Shown here: positions 7,386 to 16,280 of the stretch, one piece after another
Numbering within the stretch: position 1 is the first letter of the stretch
Layout: each line of letters begins with the position of its first letter
Source of the DNA: Streptantibioticus silvisoli
Lineage (GTDB): Bacteria; Actinomycetota; Actinomycetes; Streptomycetales; Streptomycetaceae
Length of the DNA stretch: 64,000 nucleotides
Assembly (NCBI RefSeq): GCF_027947535.2
Contig: NZ_JAAGKO020000013.1
Span: 1 to 64,000 of the forward strand
Direction: 5' to 3'
Program-made: the position numbers and the translations under genes
The notes under the pieces: generated by a model
What the model saw: only the letters and a program-made list of their open reading frames with translations
Database searches by the model: none
Told to the model about the DNA's origin: nothing

Positions 7386-9980
7386 GTGCCTCCTCACGCT
7401 GACCGCGAACGGCCCGCGGCCCCCGTCTCCCGGCGCGACCTGCTGCGCTGGGGCGGTGTCGCCACCGCCGCGGCCGCCACCTCCGGCTGGCTGACCTCCG
7501 GTGCCGCCTTCGCCGCCTCCCGGCCCGGCGCGGTGCCCGCCGCCTCCACCTTCAGCCCGCTGCGCCCGCCGGCCACCCCGCTGTCGGTCCGCTCGATGTA
7601 CCTGTCGACCTATCTGCCCGGCGACAACCTGGCCGGCAGCTGGCCCGCGTTCTGGAACGGCCGCACCACCGCGCTGTGCGGCCTGGCCCGCATCGACGGC
7701 ACGCCGTACCTGTTCGCCGGGGCGCCCTCGCTGCCCGGCGGACCGGCGCTGACCACGATGACGCAGACCGCGCTGAAGATCACCGCCACCCAGTCGACGT
7801 ACACCCTCACCGGCGGCGGCGTCACCCTCACCGTCTCCTTCCTGTCCCCGGTCGACCCCGGCAACCTCCAGCGCCAGTCGGTCCCGATGAGCTACGTGAC
7901 GGTCACCGCGGCGGCCAACGACGGCAAGAACCACACGGTCGCCGTCTACCTCGACGCCTCCGCGGAGTGGGTGCACGGCGACAGCAGCACCCAGGTGACC
8001 TGGAGCCAGCAGACGACCGGCAGCATGACCGCCCTCAGCTGCCAGCCGGCCACCCCCGGCGTGCTCCAGGAGAACGGCGACCAGGCGTCCTGGGGTTCGC
8101 TGGTCCTCGCCGCCCCCACCGCCACCGGCGTCAGCTGGCAGACCGGCCAGGACACCGTGGTGCGCACCGCGTTCGCCACCAACGGCGCGCTGGCCGGCAC
8201 CAACGACACCGCCCAGCCGCGCGCCATCAACAACAACTGGCCGGTTTTCGCCCTTTCGCAGAACCTCGGCACCGTGACCTCGTCGGCCTCCGCCGCCTTC
8301 CGGGTCACCATCGGCCACGTGCGCACCCCGGCCGTCAGCTACCTCGGCGCCGACCTCAACCCCTGGTGGACCACGTACTGGAGCACCTGGCCGGCGATGC
8401 TCGACTGGTTCAACTCCGACTTCGCCTCGGCGCTGTCGGCCGCCAACGCCCTGGACGCCAAGATCGCCTCCGACGCCTCCAACGCGGTCGGCGGCGGCAC
8501 CACCGGCGACCACTACGCCGCGGTGTGCGCGCTCGCGCTGCGCCAGGCGGTCGGCGGCACCGAACTGGTCGACCACTCCGGCACGGCCTGGGCGTTCTTG
8601 AAGGAGATCTCCTCCGACGGCAACGTCTCCACCATCGACGTCACCTACCCCGGCTTCCCCGCCTACCTCTACCTGGCCCCCAGCTACCTGCAACTGCTGC
8701 TGGAGCCGATGCTGGCCTACGCGGAGACCGGCGGCTGGCCCAAGACGTTCGCCGAGCACGACCTGGGGTCCAGCTACCCCAACGCCGCCGGCCACAACGA
8801 CGGCAACGAGGAGGACATGCCGGTCGAGGAGTCGGCCAACATGCTGATCATGACGGCGGCCGTCGTCCAGCGGCTGTCCGCCTCGGCCGGGTCGTCGTTC
8901 GCCACCGCGCACTACACGATCCTCAAGCAGTGGGCGGACTACCTGGTCGGCAACGCCCTCGACCCCGGCCTGCAGAACCAGACCGACGACTTCACCGGCT
9001 TCATCGCGCACAGCGTCAACCTCGCGCTCAAGGGCATCATCGGCATCGGCGCGATGAGCCTGGTCGCCGCGGCGGCCGGCAACACCGCCGACGCCGCCCA
9101 CTACCTGGGGGTCGCCCGCGGCTACATCAGCCAGTGGGTCACCAAGGGCCTGGACTCCACCGGCCAGCACATGAAGCTCGCCTACGACCAGGACGGCACC
9201 TGGAGCCTGAAGTACAACGGCTTCCCCGACCGGCTGCTGGGCCTGGGCCTGGTGCCGCTGGGCGTGGCGTACATGGAGGCCAACTGGTACCAGTCGCAGG
9301 CCGGCACCTACGGCGTGCTGCTCGACCCGCGCAACGACTACACCAAGGCCGACTGGGAGATGTGGACCGCCGCCTGGCTCGCCGACCAGCCCACCACCCG
9401 CGACACCCTGGTCAACGGCGTCTACGGCTTCGCCAACACCACCCCGCAGCGGGTGCCGTTCTCCGACTGGTACGTCGTCGCCTCCGGCGCCCAGCAGGGC
9501 TTCACCAACCGCCCGGTCATCGGCGGCATGTTCTCCCTGCTGCTGCCGGCCGCCGCCCAGTCCGCCGCCTGGAAGAAGATCCAGAACCAGAACTCCGGCA
9601 AGGTCCTGGCCGTCTCCAACCAGTCGATCGCCGACAGCGCCAACGTCACCCAGTACACCGACAACGGCACCAACGACCACCTGTGGACCGTGGTCGACAA
9701 CGGTGACGGCACCGTCAAGATCTACAACCGCAACTCCGGCAAGCTGCTCGCCGTCAACAACCAGTCCACCGCCGACGGTGCCGCCGTCCAGCAGTACAAC
9801 GACAACGGCTCCGCGGACCACCTGTGGACCCTGGTCGACGCCGGCGGCGGCTGGACCAAGATCGTCAACAAGAACTCCGGCAAGGTCCTGGCGGTCTCGG
9901 GCATGTCCACCGCGGACAGCGCCCAGGTCACCCAGTACACCGACAACGGCAGCGCCGACCACCTGTGGAAGCTGGTCTGA
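7386..9980 (+). CDS. Tat-exported glutaminase-A-like hydrolase with ricin-type lectin tail
   Basis: This is an 864-residue exported protein. A twin-arginine signal (VSRRDLLRWGG near residue 15) leads into a large region resembling the glutaminase A family (DUF4964/5127/4965/1793), including the (alpha/alpha)6-barrel part (YAETGGWPKTFAEHDLGSSYPNA, then MPVEESANMLI). Three repeats of about 45 residues at the C-terminus (IQNQNSGKVLAV, IYNRNSGKLLAV, IVNKNSGKVLAV) form a ricin-type beta-trefoil, typically carbohydrate-binding. The GTG start follows GGAAGGAA. The substrate is uncertain: family members are annotated as glutaminases, but lectin fusion and sugar-transporter linkage suggest a glycan or glycopeptide. 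The operator in front suggests LacI-type control. Confidence 0.8.
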   Translation: MPPHADRERPAAPVSRRDLLRWGGVATAAAATSGWLTSGAAFAASRPGAVPAASTFSPLRPPATPLSVRSMYLSTYLPGDNLAGSWPAFWNGRTTALCGLARIDGTPYLFAGAPSLPGGPALTTMTQTALKITATQSTYTLTGGGVTLTVSFLSPVDPGNLQRQSVPMSYVTVTAAANDGKNHTVAVYLDASAEWVHGDSSTQVTWSQQTTGSMTALSCQPATPGVLQENGDQASWGSLVLAAPTATGVSWQTGQDTVVRTAFATNGALAGTNDTAQPRAINNNWPVFALSQNLGTVTSSASAAFRVTIGHVRTPAVSYLGADLNPWWTTYWSTWPAMLDWFNSDFASALSAANALDAKIASDASNAVGGGTTGDHYAAVCALALRQAVGGTELVDHSGTAWAFLKEISSDGNVSTIDVTYPGFPAYLYLAPSYLQLLLEPMLAYAETGGWPKTFAEHDLGSSYPNAAGHNDGNEEDMPVEESANMLIMTAAVVQRLSASAGSSFATAHYTILKQWADYLVGNALDPGLQNQTDDFTGFIAHSVNLALKGIIGIGAMSLVAAAAGNTADAAHYLGVARGYISQWVTKGLDSTGQHMKLAYDQDGTWSLKYNGFPDRLLGLGLVPLGVAYMEANWYQSQAGTYGVLLDPRNDYTKADWEMWTAAWLADQPTTRDTLVNGVYGFANTTPQRVPFSDWYVVASGAQQGFTNRPVIGGMFSLLLPAAAQSAAWKKIQNQNSGKVLAVSNQSIADSANVTQYTDNGTNDHLWTVVDNGDGTVKIYNRNSGKLLAVNNQSTADGAAVQQYNDNGSADHLWTLVDAGGGWTKIVNKNSGKVLAVSGMSTADSAQVTQYTDNGSADHLWKLV

Positions 9981-10027
9981 CGCCGCCCCCGATCCCGGTC
10001 CGATCCCCGTCCGATCCATGACCGGAC

Positions 10028-10072
10028 GTTCACCCCGGTCCGTGCCCGCACGCGGTACGGACCGGGGTGAAC
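10028..10072 (+). terminator. Terminator after the secreted hydrolase
   Basis: A perfect 16-bp stem (GTTCACCCCGGTCCGT) with a 13-nt loop lies 48 bp after the hydrolase stop and ends 15 bp before the next start. Confidence 0.75.
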
Positions 10073-10087
10073 GGGTACCGGTAGGGG

Positions 10088-11140
10088 ATGACGCGATCAG
10101 CAGCGACCCCCGCCCGGCGGGACGAGACCGGCTCCGACGGCAACAGCGAGTACGGCCGCAAGGGCTTCCAGCGCTCCCGCAGCCACTTCGCCGACCGGAT
10201 CACCGCCGACGGCCGTGACGGCTGGCCGGTGGAGGCCGGCCGCTACCGGCTGGTCGTCTCCCGCGCCTGCCCGTGGGCCAGCCGCGCCCTGGTCTCGCGC
10301 CGCCTGCTCGGCCTGGAGGACGCCCTGTCGCTGGCCGTCGCCGACCCCATCCAGGACGACCGCAGCTGGCGGTTCACCCTCGACCCCGGCGACCGCGACC
10401 CGGTGCTCGGCATCCACCACCTGTCCGAGGCGTACGACGCCCGGCAGAGCGGCTACCCCGGCGGCGTCAGCGTGCCCGCCGTCGTCGACGTGCCCAGCGG
10501 GCAGCTGGTCACCAACGACTACCAGCGCCTCACCCTCGACCTCGCCACCGAGTGGACCGCGCTGCACCGCCCCGGCGCCCCCGACCTGTACCCGGAGCCG
10601 TTGCGCGACGAGATCGACGAGGTCATCGACGGCGTCTACCGGCAGCTGAACAACGGCGTCTACCGGGCCGGCTTCGCCACCACCCAGCAGGACTACGAGG
10701 ACGCCTACCGCGACGTCTTCCACCGCATGGACCTGATGTCCGCCCGGCTCGCCGACCGGCGCTACCTGGTGGGGGAGACCATCACCGAGGCCGACATCCG
10801 GGCCTTCACCACCCTCGTGCGGTTCGACGCGGTCTACCACGGCCACTTCAAGTGCAACCGCAACAAGCTCACCGAGGACCCGGTGCTGTGGGCCTACGCC
10901 CGCGACCTCTACCAGACCCCGGGCTTCGGCGACACGGTCGACTTCGACCACATCAAGCGGCACTACTACCTGGTCCACACCGGCATCAACCCCACCGGCA
11001 TCCTGCCCGCCGGCCCGGACCTGTCCGGCTGGCTGACCCCGCACGGCCGCGAGGACCTCGGCGGGCGCCCGTTCGGTGACGGCACCGCGCCGGGACCGGT
11101 GCCGGCCGCCGAGCGGATCGCGGCCGCCGGACAGCCCTGA
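10088..11140 (+). CDS. Xi-class glutathione S-transferase / glutathionyl-hydroquinone reductase-like
   Basis: This is a 350-residue member of the YqjG/ECM4 (Xi-class GST) family, which reductively removes a thiol from hydroquinones. The catalytic Cys is visible in ACPWASR (Cys at residue 61). The C-terminal GST helices and the family-specific stretches TNDYQRLTLDL and VRFDAVYHGHFKCN are present. Actinomycetes usually make mycothiol rather than glutathione, so the thiol cofactor in this organism is an open point. The ATG follows GGTAGGGG. It sits alone between two terminators or spacers, so it is probably monocistronic. Confidence 0.88.
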   Translation: MTRSAATPARRDETGSDGNSEYGRKGFQRSRSHFADRITADGRDGWPVEAGRYRLVVSRACPWASRALVSRRLLGLEDALSLAVADPIQDDRSWRFTLDPGDRDPVLGIHHLSEAYDARQSGYPGGVSVPAVVDVPSGQLVTNDYQRLTLDLATEWTALHRPGAPDLYPEPLRDEIDEVIDGVYRQLNNGVYRAGFATTQQDYEDAYRDVFHRMDLMSARLADRRYLVGETITEADIRAFTTLVRFDAVYHGHFKCNRNKLTEDPVLWAYARDLYQTPGFGDTVDFDHIKRHYYLVHTGINPTGILPAGPDLSGWLTPHGREDLGGRPFGDGTAPGPVPAAERIAAAGQP

Positions 11141-11242
11141 CCCCGGCCGTCACCGCAGGTCACGGCGGCCGGGTGTTAGCCACCGTGCCGTGCGGGCACC
11201 CGGAACGGCAGGAGGGGCTTCGGCGACCGAGGGAGCGACAAC

Positions 11243-11551
11243 ATGGCGGACGAACTGCTGACCACCGGCGAGATCGACGCGGCGATGGCCGATCTGCCGG
11301 ACTGGCACCGCGCCGGCGGTGCCCTGACCAGGACCATGGACACCTACGACTTCCGCACCGCGGCACGCATCGTCGACAAGGTGGTCACCGAGGCGCAGAA
11401 GCTCGACCACCATCCCGACGTGGACATCCGGTACGGAAAGCTGACCTTCGCGCTCTCCACCCACTCGGCCGGCGGCATCACCTCACGCGACGTCGCCCTG
11501 GCCCACCGGGTGGAGGAGGCGGCCGGCCACTTCATCCGGTCCCACGACTGA
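11243..11551 (+). CDS. phhB: 4a-hydroxytetrahydrobiopterin dehydratase (pterin carbinolamine dehydratase)
   Basis: This small cytoplasmic enzyme dehydrates 4a-hydroxytetrahydropterin after aromatic amino acid hydroxylation; some homologues act as accessory or moonlighting proteins. The 102-residue length is typical. The catalytic HHP triad is at about residues 56-58, followed by the family pattern of HSAGGITSRD. A ribosome-binding GGAG precedes the ATG. No phenylalanine hydroxylase is adjacent, so the physiological partner is not visible in this window. Confidence 0.9.
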   Translation: MADELLTTGEIDAAMADLPDWHRAGGALTRTMDTYDFRTAARIVDKVVTEAQKLDHHPDVDIRYGKLTFALSTHSAGGITSRDVALAHRVEEAAGHFIRSHD

Positions 11552-11575
11552 CCTGATCCGCCGTGCGCGCGTCCT

Positions 11576-11619
11576 GGGCGGACGGGCACAGCTGCCCCGG
11601 CGCCTGTGCCCGGCCGCCC
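11576..11619. terminator. Bidirectional terminator between convergent genes
   Basis: Two 16-nt arms (GGGCGGACGGGCACAG and CTGTGCCCGGCCGCCC) pair with a single mismatch around a 12-nt loop. It lies between the convergent dehydratase and carboxylate-amine ligase genes. Confidence 0.6.
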
Positions 11620-11755
11620 GGTGCCATGACCTGGCGCCACGAACCGCCCGGTGCCGGTGTCTCCACCGATCGGTGCCCCGCCGCCCGGGCCGCCTTCGGG
11701 CGCGTCCCGCGCGGCGCGGCCTCCGGGCACCTCCCGCGCGGTCTTCGGGCGCGTC

Positions 11756-12847
11756 CTACGCCGGCGGGCAGCCCGCGCCCAGCAGGTCCAGCAGCCCGGC
11801 CCGTCCGCCGGCCGCGAACGCCGCGCGCTGCTGGTGGGCGCCGGTGCCCTCCCGCAGCAGGCGGTCGACGCCCTCGGTGACGCGGTCCAGGTCCCCGGTG
11901 GTCTTCAGGGCCGGCGTGACGTGGTCGACCAGCGCGATGACCACCTCGGCGGCCGGTCGCAGGGTGCCGTCGAGCGGACTGACCAGGGTGCCGCCGAGGC
12001 CGTGGCGGGCGGCACGCCAGTTCGCGGCGGTCAGCAGTTCGCCCGGCACGTCGGCGCCGGGGACGCCCGCGCGCGCGTCGGTCAGCGCGGCGACGACCAG
12101 GGCGCGGACCAGGCCGGCGAAGGTCACCGCCTCGCGCGGGCACAGCTGCACGTCCAGCGCCCGCACCTCCAGCGTCGGATACCGCTGCGACAGCCGCGCC
12201 TGCCAGTAGATCTGGCCCAGGTCCCGTATGACGCCGGTGGCCAGCAGCCGCCCGGTGCGCTCGGCGTAGTCGCGGGCACCGGCGAAGACCGGCGGCGGCC
12301 CGCTGACCGGCCAGCGGCCGAAGACCACGGTGCGCCAGCTGGCGAACCCGGTGTCGCGCCCGTCCCAGAACGGGGAGTTGGCGGCCATCGCCACCAGGAC
12401 CGGCAGCCACGGCCGCAGCCGGTTGAGCGCGGCGACCGCGCTGTCCGGGTCCGGCACGGCCACGTGCACGTGCATGCCGTTGATCAGCTGCTCGACCACG
12501 AGCTGCGGCGCGTCGGCCCACATGGCCAGGTAGCGCGGTTCGGCGGTGACGTGCGACTGGCCCAGCCGCGGGGCGGTGCCGCTGGCCGCGATCCGGCAGC
12601 CGGCGCCGGCCACCGCCTCGCCGAGCGCCGCGCGCAGCCGCCGCAGGTGGGCGTCGACCTCGGCGAGGGCGCCGCAGACCGGGGTGGCGACCTCCAGCTG
12701 GGCCTGGAGCAGCTCGGCGTCGACCTCGCCGCACCGGACCATCGGCGCCAGCGCCGGCAGACCGCGCACGTGCGCGCCGCGCGACACCGGCGATCCGGTG
12801 TCGGCGTCCAGCAGCAGGTACTCCTCCTCCACGCCCACCGTCACCAT
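11756..12847 (-). CDS. ybdK: Carboxylate-amine ligase, YbdK/GCS2 family
   Basis: This is an ATP-dependent ligase of the glutamate-cysteine ligase type 2 fold; YbdK-like proteins have weak glutamate-cysteine ligase activity in vitro. The N-terminus VGVEEEYLLLD carries the family glutamates, and QLINGMHVHVAV contains the metal-binding histidine region. The C-terminal half has TLEVRALDVQLCPREA and ANWRAARHG. The 363-residue length is normal. The ATG follows AGGG. It is convergent with the dehydratase and separated from the acyl-CoA dehydrogenase by 145 bp containing a hairpin. The true substrate in an actinomycete is unknown. Confidence 0.88.
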   Translation of the reverse strand: MVTVGVEEEYLLLDADTGSPVSRGAHVRGLPALAPMVRCGEVDAELLQAQLEVATPVCGALAEVDAHLRRLRAALGEAVAGAGCRIAASGTAPRLGQSHVTAEPRYLAMWADAPQLVVEQLINGMHVHVAVPDPDSAVAALNRLRPWLPVLVAMAANSPFWDGRDTGFASWRTVVFGRWPVSGPPPVFAGARDYAERTGRLLATGVIRDLGQIYWQARLSQRYPTLEVRALDVQLCPREAVTFAGLVRALVVAALTDARAGVPGADVPGELLTAANWRAARHGLGGTLVSPLDGTLRPAAEVVIALVDHVTPALKTTGDLDRVTEGVDRLLREGTGAHQQRAAFAAGGRAGLLDLLGAGCPPA

Positions 12848-12958
12848 GTCCCCTGTGTACCCTTTTCGCCCATCGCCAAGCCGGGTCGGCGCGCGGTGAG
12901 CCCTCGCCGGTACGCCGGGTGGCGCGGTGGACGCGGGGTGGCGGCCGCCCCTCCCGGA

Positions 12959-12980
12959 GCCCCGGCGGGGGAGCCGGGGC
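12959..12980 (-). terminator. Candidate terminator after the acyl-CoA dehydrogenase
   Basis: An 8-bp GC stem (GCCCCGGC) with a 6-nt G-rich loop lies 13 bp beyond the stop of the acyl-CoA dehydrogenase, which reads leftwards. It is shorter than the other hairpins here, so support is moderate. Confidence 0.4.
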
Positions 12981-12992
12981 CGGGCGGGGGCG

Positions 12993-14159
12993 TCAGCGGT
13001 AGGCGGAGATGCCGGTGAGGGCCTGGCCGATCGCGAGCTGGTGGACCTCGCTGGTGCCCTCGTAGGTCAGGACCGACTCCAGGTTGTTGGCGTGCCGCAG
13101 CACCGGGTAGTCCAAGGTGATGCCGGCGCCGCCGAGGATCGTGCGGCAGGTGCGGGCGATCTCCATGGCCTCGCGGACGTTGTTCAGCTTGCCGACGCTG
13201 ACCTGCTCGGGGCGCAGCCGGCCGGCGTCCTTCAGGCGGCCGAGGTGCAGGGCGAGCAGCAGGCCCTTGGACAGCTCGACGGACATGTCGGCCAGCTTGG
13301 CCTGGGTCAGCTGGAAGCCGGCGATGGGCCGGTCGAACTGGGTGCGGGCGCCGGCGTAGGCCAGCGTGGCGTCCAGGCAGTCGCGGGCGGCGCCCATCGC
13401 GCCGAAGACGATGCCGAACCGCGCCTCGTTCAGGCAGCCCAGCGGCCCGGACAGCCCGCGGGCCTGCGGCAGCATCGCGGAGGACGGCAGCCGGACGCCG
13501 TCCAGGGTGAGCTCGGAGGTGGTCGAGGCCCGCAGTGACAGCTTGCGGTGCACGTCGGAGGTGGTGAAGCCGGCGGTGCCGCGCGGCACCAGGAAGCCGC
13601 GGATGCCGTCCTCGGTACGGGCCCACACCGTGGCGATGTCGGCGGCGCTGCCGTTGGTGATCCACATCTTGTTGCCGGTCAGCACCCAGTCGTCGCCGTC
13701 GCGCTCGGCGCGGGTGCGCATGCCGGCCGGGTTGGAACCGAAGTCCGGCTCGGTCAGCCCGAAGCAGCCGATCGCCTCGCCGGCCGCCATCCGCGGCAGC
13801 CACTCCTGCTTCTGCTCCTCGGAGCCGTACTTCCAGATCGAGTACATCGCCAGTGACCCCTGCACCGACACCAGGCTGCGCAGCCCGCTGTCGCCGGCCT
13901 CCAGCTCCAGGCAGGCCAGACCGTAGGCGACGGCGGACGAACCGGTGCAGCCGTAGCCGGTCAGGTGCATGCCGAGCAGGCCCAACCGGCCGAGTTCCGG
14001 GGCGAGTTCACGTGGCGAGGTGCCCGCTTCGAACCACTCCGCGATGTGCGGGCGCACCTTGTCGTCGACGAAGTCGCGGACGGTGGAACGGATGAGGCGT
14101 TCCTCGTCGTCCAGCAGCGAGTCGAAGTCGATGAGGGAGGTCACGTCGGTGACGGGCAT
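12993..14159 (-). CDS. Acyl-CoA dehydrogenase, glutaryl-CoA dehydrogenase-like
   Basis: This FAD enzyme oxidises an acyl-CoA; the sequence resembles glutaryl-CoA dehydrogenases of lysine/tryptophan degradation. Visible motifs include GCFGLTEPDFGSNPAGM and VLTGNKMWITNG in the FAD/substrate region. YEGTSEVHQLAIG near the C-terminus carries the Glu of TYEGT, the catalytic base position in this subfamily. I start at the ATG at 14159, preceded by GAGGAG. An open frame runs further upstream, but its composition does not look like part of the enzyme. That gives 388 residues, the usual size. Nothing nearby identifies the pathway, so substrate is inferred. Confidence 0.88.
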   Translation of the reverse strand: MPVTDVTSLIDFDSLLDDEERLIRSTVRDFVDDKVRPHIAEWFEAGTSPRELAPELGRLGLLGMHLTGYGCTGSSAVAYGLACLELEAGDSGLRSLVSVQGSLAMYSIWKYGSEEQKQEWLPRMAAGEAIGCFGLTEPDFGSNPAGMRTRAERDGDDWVLTGNKMWITNGSAADIATVWARTEDGIRGFLVPRGTAGFTTSDVHRKLSLRASTTSELTLDGVRLPSSAMLPQARGLSGPLGCLNEARFGIVFGAMGAARDCLDATLAYAGARTQFDRPIAGFQLTQAKLADMSVELSKGLLLALHLGRLKDAGRLRPEQVSVGKLNNVREAMEIARTCRTILGGAGITLDYPVLRHANNLESVLTYEGTSEVHQLAIGQALTGISAYR

Positions 14160-14642
14160 GGCGGGCGGGCTCCTCGCTGGGGGCGCCGGACGCAGGACGC
14201 CGCTGTCGCCGTTCGCGGGTCCGCGTCGTCCGCCGTGCCGCGCCGGGCCCCTGATCGGGCAGGTCGGGTCGGGGAAGATCGTAGGTCGCCGGGGTGAGGC
14301 GGGCAAGGACGGCCCGCGGGGAGCGGGTGGCGGAACGCGGGGGAGCGGGTGGCGGAGCCGGCGGGGGAGCCGGTGGCGGAAGGGGGTGCCGCGCCGCTCG
14401 GGGGCATGCCGGGGAGGGGTGGCGGTGCCGCGGGGGCGACCCCGGCGGGGGCCGGCGGACACGGGCGCGGACGCGAGCACTCGGCGCCGGAGGCCGGGTC
14501 CCGCGCCGGGCGGACCGGCGGCACGGCGTCGCCCGCCCTCCGTCGCCGGTGTCCACGTGCTCGCGTCCGGCACCCGTCCCCCGGGTGCGTCACCCACCGT
14601 CCGGCGCCCCGCCTCGCTCTCCGCACTCATCGGCCCGTTCGG

Positions 14643-14670
14643 CGATGACCTGGTCGGGAAAAGGTCATCG
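14643..14670. promoter_or_regulatory. Perfect 9-bp inverted repeat, operator or terminator
   Basis: CGATGACCT and AGGTCATCG flank a 10-nt spacer. The arms contain A/T and the spacer ends in GAAA. It lies about 250 bp upstream of the lysozyme start and 480 bp upstream of the dehydrogenase start. It could be a dyad operator; no regulator can be named. Confidence 0.4.
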
Positions 14671-14846
14671 GGCGGTCAACTCGGCCCGGGCGGGCGGGTG
14701 TCCGTTCGTCGCCATGGCGGAAAGTTTCCGCCGCCGGGAGCCGGATCGCGCTGTTGGGGGGCCGACGACAGTGGTGTAGACCAACGGCGGCGGCCGGGGC
14801 TCTTCCGGGACGCCGATACTCACCGTTAGGTTGCTGGAGCGCCCCG

Positions 14847-14883
14847 TTGACGTGCCAATATGACATGGCCGCGTCAAATTGGC
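14847..14883 (+). promoter_or_regulatory. Nested inverted repeats in the lysozyme promoter region
   Basis: TTGACG (14847-14852) pairs with CGTCAA (14872-14877), and GCCAAT (14854-14859) pairs with ATTGGC (14878-14883). The first hexamer is also a good -35 match. This looks like an operator or an RNA structure about 35 bp before the start codon; function is inferred. Confidence 0.35.
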
Positions 14884-14916
14884 GTCCAGAGATCCCCCCA
14901 CGCCCTGGAGTCCGCC

Positions 14917-15855
14917 ATGTCCACCACTCGCGAAATCGCCCGCGAAACCGCCCGGCACAGATCCCGTACGGCCCGCCTCGCCACCGCCGCCGGCGCCCTG
15001 CTCGCCGTCGCGTCGGCCGTCCTCGCGCTGCCCGGCACCGCGAGCGCCGCCCCGGCCGCGCTCCCCACCGCGCATCCGGTGACGCACCCGGCCGGGCAGA
15101 CCGCCGCCCAGGCCGCCGCTGCCGCCAAGGTCACCCACCCGGAGCTGGACTGGCTCGGCTCCACGGTGCCGGCGCACGACCCCGGTGCCGCCCTGCGCCC
15201 CGCGGCGGCCGTCAAGCCGCTCGACGCCACCGTCTCCGGCATGGACGTCAGCGCCTACCAGGGCGCCGTCGACTGGGCCACCGCCGCCGCCAACGGCGGG
15301 CAGTTCGCCTACGTCAAGGCCACCGAGGGCACCTCGTACACCAACCCGGACTTCAGCCAGCAGTACAACGGGTCCTACAACGCCGGCATGATCCGCGGCG
15401 CCTACCACTTCGCGACGCCCAACACCTCCGGCGGCGCCGCCCAGGCCGACTACTTCGTCAGCAACGGCGGCGGCTGGTCCGCGGACGGCAAGACGCTGCC
15501 GCCCATGCTGGACATCGAGTACAACCCGTACGGCGACGAGTGCTACGACCTCAGCCAGGCCGACATGGTCAGCTGGATCGCCGCCTTCAGCAACGAGGTC
15601 CTCGCCCGCACCGGGCGGTACCCCACGATCTACTCCACCACCGACTGGTGGACCACCTGCACCGGCAACAGCTCGGCCTTCTCCGCCACCAACCCGCTGT
15701 TCGTCGCCGACTACAACGGCACGGTCGGCACGCTGCCGGCCGGCTGGGCCGCCTGGACCTTCTGGCAGTACGCCGACTCCGGCACCTTCCCCGGTGACCA
15801 GGACTACTTCGACGGCGCCATCGACCGCCTCCAGGCCCTCGCCCTCAACCAGTAA
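14917..15855 (+). CDS. Secreted lysozyme, glycoside hydrolase family 25
   Basis: This exported muramidase cleaves the peptidoglycan sugar backbone. A Sec-type signal peptide (basic start, then LATAAGALLAVASAVLAL, cleavage near ASAAP) is followed by an Ala/Pro-rich linker and one GH25 catalytic domain. The domain contains the Asp of SGMDVSAYQG and the DIE catalytic motif in LDIEYNPYGDEC, and ends with FWQYADSG. This is the same architecture as Streptomyces cellosyl-type lysozymes, here without a separate wall-binding domain. I chose ATG 14917 (preceded by CTGGAG); a longer frame from 14860 lacks a ribosome-binding site. A strong terminator follows. Confidence 0.92.
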   Translation: MSTTREIARETARHRSRTARLATAAGALLAVASAVLALPGTASAAPAALPTAHPVTHPAGQTAAQAAAAAKVTHPELDWLGSTVPAHDPGAALRPAAAVKPLDATVSGMDVSAYQGAVDWATAAANGGQFAYVKATEGTSYTNPDFSQQYNGSYNAGMIRGAYHFATPNTSGGAAQADYFVSNGGGWSADGKTLPPMLDIEYNPYGDECYDLSQADMVSWIAAFSNEVLARTGRYPTIYSTTDWWTTCTGNSSAFSATNPLFVADYNGTVGTLPAGWAAWTFWQYADSGTFPGDQDYFDGAIDRLQALALNQ

Positions 15856-15871
15856 CCGCGCGCACCGCGCA

Positions 15872-15914
15872 CCGCGGCCCCCGTCCGGCGTCCACCGCCG
15901 GGCGGGGGCCGCGG
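15872..15914 (+). terminator. Strong terminator after the lysozyme gene
   Basis: A 12-bp outer stem (CCGCGGCCCCCG) continues through one T-G pair into a 6-bp inner stem (CCGGCG) with a 5-nt loop, about 19 bp in all, 16 bp after the lysozyme stop. The remainder of the gap to 16280 shows no gene. It holds the leader and ribosome-binding site (GAAGGAGA) of the alcohol dehydrogenase. Confidence 0.75.
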
Positions 15915-16280
15915 CGTTCGCGGGGGCGTTCGCGGGGCGGGGGCGGCGGGGCCGGCCGAGGCGACAGGCTGCGGTGGCCGACTGCGGTGGCCGACCGCGG
16001 TGGCCGGTCGGGATGGCCGACGAGCTTGCGGTCAAAGGTGAGCCGAAACGGTCAGAAGTTGGCAGGGAAGTGATCGTAAAGCGACAGTCGGTAGCCATCC
16101 TGGGTCTGTCAGGCCCCCTCTCGGCCCTCCGGGGACGTCGGCCCCGCGCGGATACTTGAGGAGTGGACGATCTTGAGGCGAACCGCCCCGGCGGGACGTC
16201 GCCCGGTCGCCCGCGGGCCGTCCGGCAGCCGCCGGGGCCGTCACCGCAGAAGCCGTCCCGCTGAAGGAGACGTTCCCACG

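Larger units (their letters stand above)
14160..14916. other. Long non-coding gap between acyl-CoA dehydrogenase and lysozyme
   Basis: I find no gene in this 757-bp gap; the open frames here are arginine/glycine-rich shadows without a convincing start or domain. It contains a perfect inverted repeat at 14643-14670 and the presumed promoter of the lysozyme near 14847-14883. Confidence 0.5.
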
